Notes: generated from the sequence alone by a model not told the origin. A DNA stretch of 31,101 nt from CBCYMI01 sp965183855 (GCA_965183855.1 CBCYMI010000011.1:1-31101), one strand, 5' to 3'; counted from the stretch's first letter, positions 1 to 9,159 are shown. Numbers and translations are program-made.

Positions 1-87
1 AACCTTATTTTTATAAGAAGTTTCTTTTCTTGAGAAGCAAACGCTCTTTTGATTTTTTTAATCAGAAAAAAATAAATCATGATATTT

Positions 88-1890
88 TTAAAGCTTTTGA
101 TTCGGTAAAAAAGTGACCAGATCAGGAAATAGACTGATTAATGTTAAAACAAACACCTGAATAATGATAAATGGAATAACTCCTTTATAAATATCAGTTG
201 TTTTAATAGAAGGAGGAGCAACGCCTCTAAAATAAAAAAGAGCAAATCCAAAAGGAGGAGTTAAAAATGAAGTTTGTAGATTAACAGCAATGACAACACC
301 TAACCAGACTGGGTTAAACCCCATGCTGATCAAAGGGACTGCGATCATTGGAATAACGACATAGGTAATTTCAATGGTATCAAGAATAAATCCAAGAAGA
401 AAAATAAATCCCATTACTGTAATAAAAGCAGTTAATTTCCCACCAGGTAAATTAACTAGAAAATTATGAATTAAATCATTGCCACCAGAGCTTTTAAAAA
501 TTAATGAAAACAAAGAGGCTCCAATAAGAATGATAAAAATCATGGACGTAATTTTTGCTGTTGATGTTATAATAGGTATTAGGATCTGTTTTTTAAATAA
601 TAGAAGAAAACTGACCATACTTCCCAAAAAACTTGAAAAACAAATAGTTAATATCACGATATTAATGAATTGGTTGAACAGATTCATGTCTGAAAAATCC
701 AGGCTGGTTTGAAACCCATATGGAATAAAAAACAAAGCAATAAGACCAAAAAGAGCAGATAAAATAAACCAGTGCACTATTAATATAAAGGGTTTATTTT
801 GTTTGAATCTGTTAGAAAAATAATACAAACCAAATATAAAACAAAGCAGTGAAAGAATCATGATATAAATACACATTCCTTGTAGAAATAAGGTCAGAAA
901 TGATTCTATCATGAATGTTTTTGTTACTAAAAAGACAAAAAACAGGGTAAGTAAAAGAACAAACATAATTAGACCGCCTGTTTCAATTAATTTCAGGGCT
1001 CGCCTGTCCTGTTTTAAATCAGAGAGTTTTAATGCAGCAATAAGGCTGGCACCGATTGCACCGAGAGCTGCGGCTTCTGTCGGCGTTGCAACTCCTATTA
1101 AGATAGATCCTAATACAGCTAAAATTAACCCAAGAGAAGGCAATAAAGCCTGTAATAATTCTTTATAAGATAGTTTTTCTAAATTAGAGTTTTCCTTTTT
1201 TGGAACAGCTTTTGATGAACTCAAACCTATTATCATAATATAGGCAAGATAGCATAAAACAAGCAATAAGCCTGGAATAATCGCTCCTGAAAATAGATCA
1301 CTTACTGATATCGTCTGTCCATTAAAAATCCCTAAAGAGCGTTGTGATTCTTGATTGGCATTACTGATAACATCAGCAAGTAAAACCAGAATAATAGAAG
1401 GAGGAATTATTTGTCCCAATGTACCTGATGCTGTGATCAGACCTGACGAAAAAGATGGAGAATATTGGTGTTTTAACATGGAAGGAAGAGATAAAAGCCC
1501 CATTGTAACAACCGTTGCGCCAACAATACCTGTTGAGGCAGCCATTAACATGCCAACAATAACAACACTATAGGCAATGCCACCTTTTAAAGAGCCCAAT
1601 AGTTTGCCCATTGCATTAATTAATTCTTCTGCAAGCTTGGAGCGCTCTAACATAACGCCCATAAAGATAAATAAGGGAATTGCGATTAAAATAGTATTGC
1701 TCATTATCCCAAATATTCTTTGTGGAAAGAAATAAAGGGTGGTAGGAGAGATGATTCCTAAAGATATGGCAATCAAGGCAAAAACCAGAGAAACACCAGC
1801 AAGTGAAAATGAAACTGGATAGCCTAAAAGTAACACAAAACAGGTAATAATAAAAAACAGAATTGGAAAATATTCAAGTATAATACTCAT
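88..1890 (-). CDS. dctM: TRAP transporter large permease subunit (DctM family)
   Basis: This is the large membrane subunit of a tripartite ATP-independent periplasmic transporter, which carries an organic acid across the inner membrane using a sodium gradient. The 600-residue protein is almost entirely hydrophobic helices. The N-terminal half has DctM-type motifs such as IAIPLFIFMGVMLERS (about residues 68-83) and a Gly/Ala-rich ATPTEAAALGA stretch; the C-terminal half has the LDTIEITYVVIPM region. At 600 residues it belongs to the long DctM class rather than the roughly 430-residue class. Its ATG overlaps the stop of the upstream dctQ gene in an ATGA (1887-1890), so the two are probably translationally coupled. 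It is the last gene of the dctP-dctQ-dctM operon. The substrate is inferred from the binding protein (2-oxo acid-like), not from this subunit. Confidence 0.93.
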   Translation of the reverse strand: MSIILEYFPILFFIITCFVLLLGYPVSFSLAGVSLVFALIAISLGIISPTTLYFFPQRIFGIMSNTILIAIPLFIFMGVMLERSKLAEELINAMGKLLGSLKGGIAYSVVIVGMLMAASTGIVGATVVTMGLLSLPSMLKHQYSPSFSSGLITASGTLGQIIPPSIILVLLADVISNANQESQRSLGIFNGQTISVSDLFSGAIIPGLLLVLCYLAYIMIIGLSSSKAVPKKENSNLEKLSYKELLQALLPSLGLILAVLGSILIGVATPTEAAALGAIGASLIAALKLSDLKQDRRALKLIETGGLIMFVLLLTLFFVFLVTKTFMIESFLTLFLQGMCIYIMILSLLCFIFGLYYFSNRFKQNKPFILIVHWFILSALFGLIALFFIPYGFQTSLDFSDMNLFNQFINIVILTICFSSFLGSMVSFLLLFKKQILIPIITSTAKITSMIFIILIGASLFSLIFKSSGGNDLIHNFLVNLPGGKLTAFITVMGFIFLLGFILDTIEITYVVIPMIAVPLISMGFNPVWLGVVIAVNLQTSFLTPPFGFALFYFRGVAPPSIKTTDIYKGVIPFIIIQVFVLTLISLFPDLVTFLPNQKL

Positions 1891-2519
1891 ATATTACCTT
1901 TTTTTGCCAGATGGGTTTTTCCCTTTAAGTTTAAGAGGTTCACTAAACAGCTAGAAGCAATTGCAACTCCTTGTATCAGCATTAAGAAGGCAAAGACAGG
2001 AATAAGCGTTTTTAATAAAAAGACAAAAGGAAGACCATTTGTTTCAAGTGAGGCTTCTTTTATTTTCCAGGAATTTAGAACATAATCCTGGCTAGTTATA
2101 AAAATCATCAGGCAGACAGGGATTAAAATAAGATAGCTTCCAATAAAATTAATGAAGGTTTTATAAAAGTCAGATTTTTGGGTATAAAAAAGATCAATTC
2201 TGACATGTGCATCATCAGAAAGTGTCATGGGAGCTGTTAGTAAAAAAACACTTGCATGAAAATAGACAATGGATTCTGTTAGCTTTGTTGATGAAATATC
2301 AAATAAATAACGACTAAATATAATCATCATGACAATCAGAATCATGATAATTAATAGAAAACTAATGATAAGACCCAAATACTGTAATGCTTTATCAAAT
2401 ATAAAAGAGAGTTTTGAGAGTATTAAATAAACGCAATCAGAGCATTTGAAAAAAAACAGGATTGTAATTAACAAAGGAAAAACAGAACACAGAATCATCA
2501 AAATAAAAAGAAAATGCAT
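1887..2519 (-). CDS. dctQ: TRAP transporter small permease subunit (DctQ family)
   Basis: This is the small four-helix subunit that links the periplasmic binding protein to the DctM channel of a TRAP transporter. It is hydrophobic throughout and contains the DctQ-like segment LTAPMTLSDDAHVRIDLFY, resembling the usual 'L..D.HVRVD' signature. I chose the ATG at 2519 (210 residues) because a GAGG motif lies 9 bases upstream. The frame stays open to a TTG at 2534, but that start would place the GAGG inside the gene. The gene starts 57 bp after the dctP stop and overlaps dctM by 4 bp (ATGA), giving a tight dctPQM operon on the minus strand. Confidence 0.88.
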   Translation of the reverse strand: MHFLFILMILCSVFPLLITILFFFKCSDCVYLILSKLSFIFDKALQYLGLIISFLLIIMILIVMMIIFSRYLFDISSTKLTESIVYFHASVFLLTAPMTLSDDAHVRIDLFYTQKSDFYKTFINFIGSYLILIPVCLMIFITSQDYVLNSWKIKEASLETNGLPFVFLLKTLIPVFAFLMLIQGVAIASSCLVNLLNLKGKTHLAKKGNI

Positions 2520-2576
2520 ATCTAGTATCCTCAAAGACTTTATGAATACTTATAATAAAAATAGTTCAGATCCAGA

Positions 2577-3713
2577 TTAGGGTTGATCTGCCAATATTCT
2601 TTTTTGCATATAATCCGCTTCAGAAATGGTCGACCAGTCTTTTTGAAGTCGATAGGATTTCATATAGCTATCATATATTCGTCTTGACAAAGAATCAGAT
2701 TGAGACTGTTGTTGAATAATGTTTTTTGCAATTGGGCTGATTTTTTTCCAGATTTCATCAGAAAAAGAACGTAATTTAACATGATAGGTTTTTGTGAGTG
2801 TTTTTAAGGCAATACTATTTTTTGTATTAAATTCTGCTAGGCTCGCAAGGGTTTGTGATCGACATGCCGTTCTAATCAGGGTTTGATGGAATGGAGATAA
2901 ATTATTCCAAAGCTTTAGATTAATACCTAAAGATAAAATTGTACCAGGTTCATGAAACCCAGGGGCATAGTAATAGGGAGCTTCTTTGTAAAATCCCATA
3001 GCTAAATCATTCCAAGGACCTACCCATTCTGTTGCATCAATAACACCAGATTGTAAGGCTTGATAAATTTCTGATCCTGCCAAAGTAACCGCAGCTCCTC
3101 CTAGCTCTCTAATGATTTGTCCTCCCCATCCAGGCATTCGCATTTTTAACCCTTTAAAATCATCTAGACTCCTGATTTCACGTTTAAACCAGCCTCCCAT
3201 TTGATGTCCTGTATTACAGGCTTGTAACCCTATAATATTAAATTGTGCAGATAATTCTTCCCATAAAGCTTGTCCACCACCATATTCCAGCCAGCTTGTT
3301 ACTTCGATTGAGTTCATCCCAAGGGGAATGGAAGCAAAGAAATTATATGCAGGAGATTTGCCTTGCCAATAATAATCTGCGGCATGATACATATCTGCTA
3401 TTCCCTGTGAAACCGCATCAAATGATTCAAAAGCTGGAACCAATTCTCCAGATGCATAAACTTTTATTTCCAATTCACCATTAGAAAGAGTCTTAATTGT
3501 TTCTGATAATGCTTCTGCACTTGTTCCAAGACCTGGAAAGTTTTTAGGCCAGGTTGTAACCATGGAAAGTTTTTTAACACGGTTTTTATTAATATAAGGC
3601 TTTTTAACTGCCTCTTCTCCAGATTCACTCTTGTTAGAGGGTGAAGAATTGCAACTAATAATACCTGTTGTTCCCACCAGAGCAGTATAGGTTAAAAATC
3701 GGCGTCTGTTCAT
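2577..3713 (-). CDS. dctP: TRAP transporter substrate-binding protein, TakP-like, Tat lipoprotein
   Basis: This is the periplasmic solute-binding subunit of the TRAP system. The N-terminus has a twin-arginine motif (RRRFLT, residues 3-8), then a hydrophobic stretch ending in a lipobox (IISC, Cys21), so it is probably Tat-exported and lipid-anchored. The mature part carries the DctP-family MRMPG motif (Arg192 should bind the substrate carboxylate) and an E-W-V-G-P motif at 229-233. In the 2-oxo-acid binder TakP a Glu-Trp pair and a Gln help bind the cation and substrate; here TGHQMGGW (168-175) supplies a comparable Gln. An alpha-keto acid or similar hydroxy/oxo acid ligand is inferred. The start is supported by AAAGGAT 6 bases upstream. 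It is the first gene of the operon. Confidence 0.9.
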   Translation of the reverse strand: MNRRRFLTYTALVGTTGIISCNSSPSNKSESGEEAVKKPYINKNRVKKLSMVTTWPKNFPGLGTSAEALSETIKTLSNGELEIKVYASGELVPAFESFDAVSQGIADMYHAADYYWQGKSPAYNFFASIPLGMNSIEVTSWLEYGGGQALWEELSAQFNIIGLQACNTGHQMGGWFKREIRSLDDFKGLKMRMPGWGGQIIRELGGAAVTLAGSEIYQALQSGVIDATEWVGPWNDLAMGFYKEAPYYYAPGFHEPGTILSLGINLKLWNNLSPFHQTLIRTACRSQTLASLAEFNTKNSIALKTLTKTYHVKLRSFSDEIWKKISPIAKNIIQQQSQSDSLSRRIYDSYMKSYRLQKDWSTISEADYMQKRILADQP

Positions 3714-4050
3714 GATGTATCCTTTATTTCATACTATAATCATCTATAAGATTAGTGAATAAAATGTTGACCTGTTTCATACTCTATTAGAAGTGTTTTT
3801 ATAAAAATACACAAGATATACAAAAGTCTATATATACAAATATCTATAGAAAGAGGTTTAATCCTTTATTGGTTTAAACTTTGTGTTTTTCGCGATATAT
3901 GATTAAATTTTTTGTATATATAAATGGAATGTTGATGATTTCTGGGAGTGTGATTGAATTGAATGATTTTTAGGTTGATTAAAAAATAGAAAAGTAAATA
4001 AAATTCCTATATTTTTATGAACAGGCTAGAATCTTTAGAAAAAGGAAAAG
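3714..4050. other. Divergent intergenic region between dctP and the dehydrogenase gene
   Basis: The 337-bp AT-rich spacer separates the divergently transcribed TRAP operon (minus) and the dehydrogenase (plus), so it should hold both promoters. No coding frame is convincing. The only clear structure is a 16-bp tandem direct repeat at 3817-3848, listed separately. TATATATACAAA at 3829-3840 recurs as its reverse complement TTTGTATATATA at 3911-3922. The region is so A/T-rich that promoter hexamers cannot be assigned with confidence. Confidence 0.6.
3817..3848. repeat. 16-bp tandem direct repeat, candidate operator
   Basis: TATACAAAAGTCTATA (3817-3832) is followed directly by TATACAAATATCTATA (3833-3848); 14 of 16 positions agree. 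It lies about 105-135 bp upstream of dctP and about 200 bp upstream of the divergent dehydrogenase. Paired direct repeats between divergent promoters often bind a regulator, but no regulator gene is adjacent, and low complexity could also produce this. Confidence 0.45.
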
Positions 4051-4938
4051 ATGATGAAAATTGGTTTTTTGGGGTTGGGAGTTATGGGTGCGCCAATGGC
4101 TGGGCTTTTAGCTCAAACAGGGTATGAGTTAAGCGCATATAATCGTCATTTTGAAAAAGCACAGAGCTGGTTAGAAAAATATGTAATACAAAACAGAAAA
4201 CATGAATCTCTAAAAACAGTCATTTGTAGAACGGTTGAAGAAAGTGTTAAAGAGGCAGATTATGTATTTTCTTGTGTTCGTGATGATCCAGATGCAAAAC
4301 AAATTGCATGTATTGCTTTTGAGCATATGAAAAAAGGAGCGTGTTATGTTGAGCATACAACAACATCTGAAAAACTGGCAATTTTTCTAGCAGAACAAGC
4401 TAAAAAAAAGGGAATATCTTATCTGGATGCGCCTGTCTCTGGAGGTCAATCAGGTGCAGAAAATGGAACGCTAACCATTATGATTGGAGGAGATGAAATA
4501 GTTTATGAAGCTATTAAACCCATATTGAAAACTTACGGAAAACATATTGTTCGAATTGGAGATAGCGCGAGCGGACAAATGGCTAAAATGGTCAATCAAA
4601 TCTGTATTGCAGGTCTTTTACAAGGTCTTGCAGAAGCTGTACATTTTGCTAAACAATCTGGGCTAGATACAGATGCTGTTTTTTCTGCGATTAAAAATGG
4701 TGCGGCACAATCTTGGCAAATGGATAATCGATATGAAAGCATGATTGAAGGAAAATTTGACTTTGGATTTGCGGTTTCTTTAATGCGTAAAGATTTAAGA
4801 ATTGTATTAGAAACTGCAAGAAAAGCAAATATTTCCCTGCCTGTTACAGCTTTAATAGATCAATTTTATGCTGATCTTGAAAAAATGGGAGCTGAAAAAT
4901 ATGATACATCAAGCCTGATTAAACGTTTGGAGAGATAG
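4051..4938 (+). CDS. 3-hydroxyisobutyrate dehydrogenase-family NAD(P)-dependent oxidoreductase
   Basis: The protein is a beta-hydroxyacid dehydrogenase of 295 residues, the usual length for the family that includes 3-hydroxyisobutyrate dehydrogenase and tartronate semialdehyde reductase. An N-terminal Rossmann fold has the nucleotide-binding GLGVMG at residues 8-13. The substrate-binding signature DAPVSGGQSGAENGTL is at about 126-141, and the catalytic lysine is Lys179 in GQMAKMVNQ. It is cytoplasmic, with no signal or membrane segment. The start may be the first or second of two adjacent ATG codons, with AGGAAAAG upstream. It is divergent from the TRAP operon, so the transporter may import its hydroxy or oxo acid substrate; that link is inferred. 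The exact substrate cannot be told from the sequence. Confidence 0.88.
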   Translation: MMKIGFLGLGVMGAPMAGLLAQTGYELSAYNRHFEKAQSWLEKYVIQNRKHESLKTVICRTVEESVKEADYVFSCVRDDPDAKQIACIAFEHMKKGACYVEHTTTSEKLAIFLAEQAKKKGISYLDAPVSGGQSGAENGTLTIMIGGDEIVYEAIKPILKTYGKHIVRIGDSASGQMAKMVNQICIAGLLQGLAEAVHFAKQSGLDTDAVFSAIKNGAAQSWQMDNRYESMIEGKFDFGFAVSLMRKDLRIVLETARKANISLPVTALIDQFYADLEKMGAEKYDTSSLIKRLER

Positions 4939-5017
4939 TTTTATTAGAACATTTCCGCTTATTAAAAATAACTGACAAAGAAGAGGTGTTTATGCACAGG
5001 TTAAAGGATTAGGCTCG

Positions 5018-5114
5018 TTTTACTTATACTAAACCTTGGCAAGGAAGATATTGATAGTTTTCCCATTGGCAGCAATTGGTTGGTTTCACTCATGCTAAAT
5101 CTTGATAAGTAAGA
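5018..5114. repeat. Pair of degenerate 31-bp direct repeats, 66-bp period
   Basis: Within the 278-bp spacer 4939-5216, the 31-bp segments 5018-5048 and 5084-5114 match at 24 of 31 positions and begin exactly 66 bp apart. They share the cores ACT.AT.CTAAA.CTTG and AAG.AAGA. The period is a multiple of three. Read on the minus strand, the frame through both copies is interrupted by stops, so no gene is supported. This could be a decayed repeat element. Nothing else is seen in the spacer. Confidence 0.4.
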
Positions 5115-5216
5115 GGGAGGGTGTTCTGAAGTCTTATCCTTAATGGTTAGATGATATTGCTATAGGTAATTATGTATAAAACCAGTTTAATTAGAATATG
5201 CTCTTTCTATTTCATA

Positions 5217-6509
5217 TTAAAATGTATAGCGTGTAGAAAATGTGAAACGTAAAATATCACCATTTAAATCTGATTGGAGTGTTCGTTTTCCATATAAAAG
5301 TTCAAACCCTAACGTTAATTTAGGCAATACATCCCACATTAGGGCAGTATATGCGCTTTGTATCGTTTTATTCATAAGAGGAAATTCGGAAGTGAGACTA
5401 TTATCATATTGAATATAGCTATAGCCAATATTCAGCCTTGTTTTTCCGATAATATGACGATAGGCAAGATAGCCTCCATAGGCTGTATTGGATTCAAACT
5501 TATTCTCTATTGGTAAGAAATAAGCACCACCAACTGCATTTAAACCAATATAGCGTCCTATTCCTTTCCCTCCTGAAAAACTAAATCTGATATCTCCTTG
5601 ATCATAGGGTTTAACGCGACCCGCAAGACTTAATCCCCATCCTAGTTTTTGATGGTCTTTATGATTATATGTGTAATTTAAATCTCTTAAGACGGTAGAT
5701 AAGGAAATATTTCCCCAATTTGCATTGTGAAGATAGCGAACAACTAAATCAGGTAAATAGGATGTGTCTGATTCTTGTTTTCCAGTATTTAAGTTAACTG
5801 TTGTATCTGGATTTTCAACAGAGATTGTCCAAGCACCATTTGTATATCTGATTTGAGGTTGACGGATAAATATAATACCATCTCCTAATGTTAAAAAGCT
5901 TGCAGATTCTGGCAAGGCAGAGGTATTCATGAAATTTGACCAAGTTTGTCCAACAAGCCAATGATTGGTACGGATATAAGCATGGCGTATTCTTGGATTA
6001 AATGAATTAGAAACAACTTCATTGCCTCCAGGGCTTAATAGAAAATCAATTTGCAAATGTGTTTTAAGACTATTTTGTTTTCCAAAAGGAGTTGCTGATT
6101 TAATAAAAAATCTCGAAGATTGGGCTGTAAAATCCAAAACAGGAGATGGATCCGATTCTCCACTAACAGGAGTTGCTCCTGGAATATAGAAATCCCGTGC
6201 TACAGAGTTTGAAGGGATTTTTCCTTTTCCAAGCCTAGTTAGATGAATATCTGTGTCAATGAAACCACCAATACTAAGTTTTGTTTTTTTTAATGTTGGG
6301 CTTTGTCTTTTCTCGGATTTTTTCTGTTTAGAGTGGGTTTGTTTGTGTTTTTGATCGTGTAATTCTTGTTTTAATTGCTGAATAACCTGCTCCAGTTTTT
6401 CTATTCTGGTTTCCAGATCTTGTTGATTGGATTGTGAGAATGCCTGAACAGTATATCCTGTAGAAAAACCTGCCAATAGGATTAGTTTTATATAATTCCT
6501 TATAAACAT
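5217..6509 (-). CDS. DcaP-like trimeric outer-membrane porin
   Basis: This is an outer-membrane channel, 430 residues, of the family typified by Acinetobacter DcaP, which admits dicarboxylates and other anions. The N-terminus has a Sec signal peptide (about residues 1-25, ending ...VQAFS). A short coiled coil (DLETRIEKLEQVIQQLKQEL, about 31-50) and a basic Lys-rich linker follow, as in DcaP. The rest alternates like a beta barrel and includes SSRFFIKSATP, RIRHAYIR and VGQTWSNF motifs. The last residue is Phe (RYTF), the usual outer-membrane insertion signal. AGGAG lies 9 bases before the ATG. It is 55 bp downstream of the symporter gene on the same strand, so the two probably form one operon that takes the same substrate through both membranes. 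Confidence 0.87.
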   Translation of the reverse strand: MFIRNYIKLILLAGFSTGYTVQAFSQSNQQDLETRIEKLEQVIQQLKQELHDQKHKQTHSKQKKSEKRQSPTLKKTKLSIGGFIDTDIHLTRLGKGKIPSNSVARDFYIPGATPVSGESDPSPVLDFTAQSSRFFIKSATPFGKQNSLKTHLQIDFLLSPGGNEVVSNSFNPRIRHAYIRTNHWLVGQTWSNFMNTSALPESASFLTLGDGIIFIRQPQIRYTNGAWTISVENPDTTVNLNTGKQESDTSYLPDLVVRYLHNANWGNISLSTVLRDLNYTYNHKDHQKLGWGLSLAGRVKPYDQGDIRFSFSGGKGIGRYIGLNAVGGAYFLPIENKFESNTAYGGYLAYRHIIGKTRLNIGYSYIQYDNSLTSEFPLMNKTIQSAYTALMWDVLPKLTLGFELLYGKRTLQSDLNGDILRFTFSTRYTF

Positions 6510-6564
6510 TTTAGACTCTCCTAATAACCAAATTTTATAATCATTGTAAGAGCAAAACAGTGTA

Positions 6565-8278
6565 TCATTCTATATGGATTTTTTGTGTTGGTATTCTTAT
6601 ATTGGTTACCAGATCTTGAATGTATTTTGGTGGGGGTGGTGTTAGTAATGAAACACTTATGGAAACAATTAGGTTGATGATCATTCCAATTGTTCCTATG
6701 CCTTCAGGAGAAATTCCTAAAAACCAATGCTCTTGAGTGTTGGGGATAAGATTAAAAATCTTGAAAACAAGAATATAGCTAATCGTAAATCCTATTCCCG
6801 TAAGCATACCAGTAATTGCACCCCATTTATTCATTCTTTTCCAGAAAATTCCTAAAAGGATAGCAGGAAAAAAGGAGGAAGCGGCAAGACCAAAGGCAAA
6901 TGCGACAACTGCAGCAACAAAATCAGGAGGGTACATACCCGCAATAATTGCAATTAAAACGGCGCCAATTGCAGAGATCCGTGCAGTTAGTAATTCTTGC
7001 TGATTATTCATATTTTTAAAAATTAATCTGCGACATAAATCATGGCTGATGGAAGAAGAAATAACCAATAATAATCCAGCGGCAGTTGAAAGTGCGGCGG
7101 CAAGTCCTCCAGCAATAACCAGACCAATAACCCATCCAGGAAGTTTGGCGATGGAAGGGTTGGCAAGTACAATAATATCTTTATCAACGGTTACTTCATT
7201 TTGATCTCCTGCAAAATATTGTAGTTTTCCATCTCCATTTTTATCTTCCCAAGATAATAGACCTGTTTTTTCCCAGTCTTTAAACCAATCTGGTGTTGTT
7301 TTTATTTCCAGATTTTCTGTTTGAGCTGTATAGCTTGTCTCATGTACGGTTTGAATAAAATTCAACCGAGCAAAAATGGCAACAGCGGGTGCGGTTGTGT
7401 AAAGAAGCGCAATAAATACAAGTGCCCAGAAAGCAGATTTGCGTGCATCTGATGTTTTTGGAACTGTAAAAAAGCGAATAATAACATGAGGCAGACCTGC
7501 GGTTCCAGCCATGAGAGCAAGAGTAATAGCAAGCACATCAATCATGGATTTAGTATTGCTTGTATATTCATTAAATCCAAGCTTAACAAGCAATTGATCC
7601 AAGTTTTTGAATAACAGAAATTCCTTCAGATTTGTATTCGCCAATAAACCCTAATTGAGGAATGACATTCCCAGTGACTAAAAGAGAAATAAAAATTGCA
7701 GGCACCAGATAGGCAAAAATCAAAATACAGTATTGGGCAACTTGTGTGTAGGTTATTCCTTTCATACCACCAATTGAGGCATAAAACAGGACAATAATTC
7801 CTCCGATGGCAACACCCAATTTAAAATCAATGCCTAAAAATCCTGAAAAAGCAATTCCTACACCTTTCATTTGACCTGCAATATAAGTAAAAGAGACAAA
7901 AATTGCACAGAGAATTGCAACGGCTCTTGCAAGATCAGAATAATATCGATCTCCAATAAAATCAGGCACTGTAAATTTATTAAATTTACGAAGATAGGGA
8001 GCCAATAAAAGCGCAAGGAGGACATAACCTCCTGTCCAGCCCATTAAATAGGCAGATGCCCAATAGCCTGAGAAGGCAATAATTCCTGCCATTGAAATAA
8101 ATGATGCAGCTGACATCCAGTCAGCTGCCGTTGCCATTCCATTAAAAACAGGGTGGACATTATGTCCTGCAACATAAAACTCATTTGTTGTATTGGCTCT
8201 TGAAGCTAAGGCAATTACAATGTAAAGGCTAAAGCTTAATCCTACAAATATAAAGGTCCATAATGTTTGTGATACCAT
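6565..8278 (-). pseudogene. Sodium:solute symporter (VC_2705 subfamily), split by a +1 frameshift
   Basis: The reading frame from 8278 and the frame ending at 6565 together encode one symporter of the SSS family that pairs with DUF4212 proteins; related ActP proteins carry acetate. The N-terminal part (helices with FYVAGHNVHPVFNGMATAAD and the SSS core) ends at a TAA near 7583. The remainder (IDVLAITLALMAGTAGLPHV, then AGGLAAALSTAAGLLLVISS) continues in another frame. The frames join at an A-run (plus-strand T-run 7604-7608): removing one base gives IQNLDQLLVKLGF and an intact protein of about 570 residues. The hydrophilic loop DKNGDGKLQY resembles an EF-hand calcium site. The start is the ATG at 8278, 8 bases after GGA; a TTG at 8284 is also in frame. 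It may be a real mutation or an assembly error. Confidence 0.85.
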
Positions 8279-8299
8279 ACTCAAAATCCACTTTAAAAG

Positions 8300-8653
8300 T
8301 TAGTCTTTTCCATCAGAAAGATGATAATGACGTTCAATTCGTTCAATAAGTATATTGTAGATAAGAATAATGATCAAAAATGCATAAATAGCACCTTGCT
8401 GTGCAAACCAAAAGCCCAAAGGCGCCCCTCCAATGAAGATCTGATCGAGCCAATTACGAAATAAGATGCCAAATCCTAAGGAGAATAGCACCCAGAAAAA
8501 AAGTAATATCAATGTAAGTCTTATATTTTTTTTCCAAAAAACAGAAACAATTTGAACTTGATCATTGTTGGGCTGATTTAATTCATTATTTTCCCTAGTT
8601 TTTCCTTTTGTTTCAGGTTCGTCTTTTGAAATGTTTGACGGGTTAGTGTTCAT
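8300..8653 (-). CDS. DUF4212 small subunit of a sodium:solute symporter
   Basis: This is a small membrane protein of 117 residues that accompanies VC_2705-type symporters. It has a hydrophilic N-terminal tail of about 45 residues, then two transmembrane helices: the first in LTLILLFFWVLFSLGFGIL, the second in FWFAQQGAIYAFLIIILIYN. The last 15 residues are charged. The segment GAPLGFWFAQQGAI is typical of the family (the 'GFWFAQQGSI' motif). I chose the ATG at 8653 because GAGG lies 6 bases upstream; the in-frame ATG at 8665 overlaps that GAGG. It is the first gene of the operon, 21 bp before the symporter. Its exact role is unknown but it is thought to be a partner subunit. Confidence 0.88.
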   Translation of the reverse strand: MNTNPSNISKDEPETKGKTRENNELNQPNNDQVQIVSVFWKKNIRLTLILLFFWVLFSLGFGILFRNWLDQIFIGGAPLGFWFAQQGAIYAFLIIILIYNILIERIERHYHLSDGKD

Positions 8654-8676
8654 CAAAGACCTCATGGAAACGTATT

Positions 8677-8724
8677 AATCTTTTATTAAGCATATAAGAA
8701 AATCTTTTATTAAGCATATAAGAA
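8677..8724. repeat. Perfect tandem duplication of a 24-bp unit
   Basis: Two identical 24-bp units lie head to tail at 8677-8700 and 8701-8724. Each contains CTTTTATTAAGCATATAAG. They are just upstream of the DUF4212/symporter operon, within its promoter region (24-70 bp from the start codon). The perfect identity suggests a recent slippage duplication. Confidence 0.8.
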
Positions 8725-8793
8725 AATGGATATATAAGAAATACGACTTTCGTCTAATATAATATTATAAAAAGGTACAAAGCATAAAACGTA

Positions 8794-8844
8794 AAGTATA
8801 AAGTATAATGAAGTATAAAGTATAATGAAGTATAAAGTATAATG
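8794..8844. repeat. Three perfect tandem copies of a 17-bp unit
   Basis: AAGTATAAAGTATAATG occurs three times in a row at 8794-8810, 8811-8827 and 8828-8844. Each copy contains a TATAAT -10-like hexamer on the plus strand and two AAGTATA heptamers. The array lies 140-190 bp upstream of the DUF4212/symporter operon (minus) and about 680 bp upstream of the next plus-strand gene. It could be slippage-generated low-complexity DNA or a variable promoter array; no coding frame covers it. Confidence 0.8.
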
Positions 8845-9085
8845 AAGTCATGTAAAATATTAGAAATATTATATGAACGGTATGTTTTTGTATATTTTTA
8901 TAATTTTAAATAAATTGGAACTCAATATTTTTGGGAGTTTTTCTTTTCTTAATATAATAATTTTTGAGGTTATCACAAGAAAAAAGCTTTAATGTTTGGG
9001 TTAAATTTACGAGTCAGAAAATTTGTCATTTTGTATGTTTTGCTATTTTATAGTATTATTTATTTTATTAATTCTATTGATACAA

Positions 9086-9106
9086 TATAATGATATCTGA
9101 TATCAT
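9086..9106 (+). promoter_or_regulatory. TATAAT box overlapping a perfect 17-bp palindrome
   Basis: A consensus -10 hexamer TATAAT (9086-9091) overlaps the palindrome ATGATATC-T-GATATCAT (9090-9106), whose 8-bp arms match perfectly. A dyad across a presumed start of transcription is typical of repressor operators. No good -35 hexamer is seen about 17 bp upstream. No regulator gene is near enough to assign. The target could be an RNA in this spacer or ubiM, 414 bp downstream. Confidence 0.4.
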
Positions 9107-9159
9107 AGGATTTACCAGATTGATTTTATTGTAAGCCTTGCTATATCAGTCAAAAGAGA

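Noticed and set aside
5040..5115. Small minus-strand gene through the 66-bp repeat
   Set aside because: The only protein-like frame is broken by stop codons in or near each copy and has no start with a ribosome binding site.
8677..8844. CRISPR-like array
   Set aside because: The units are contiguous with no spacers, and no cas genes are present.
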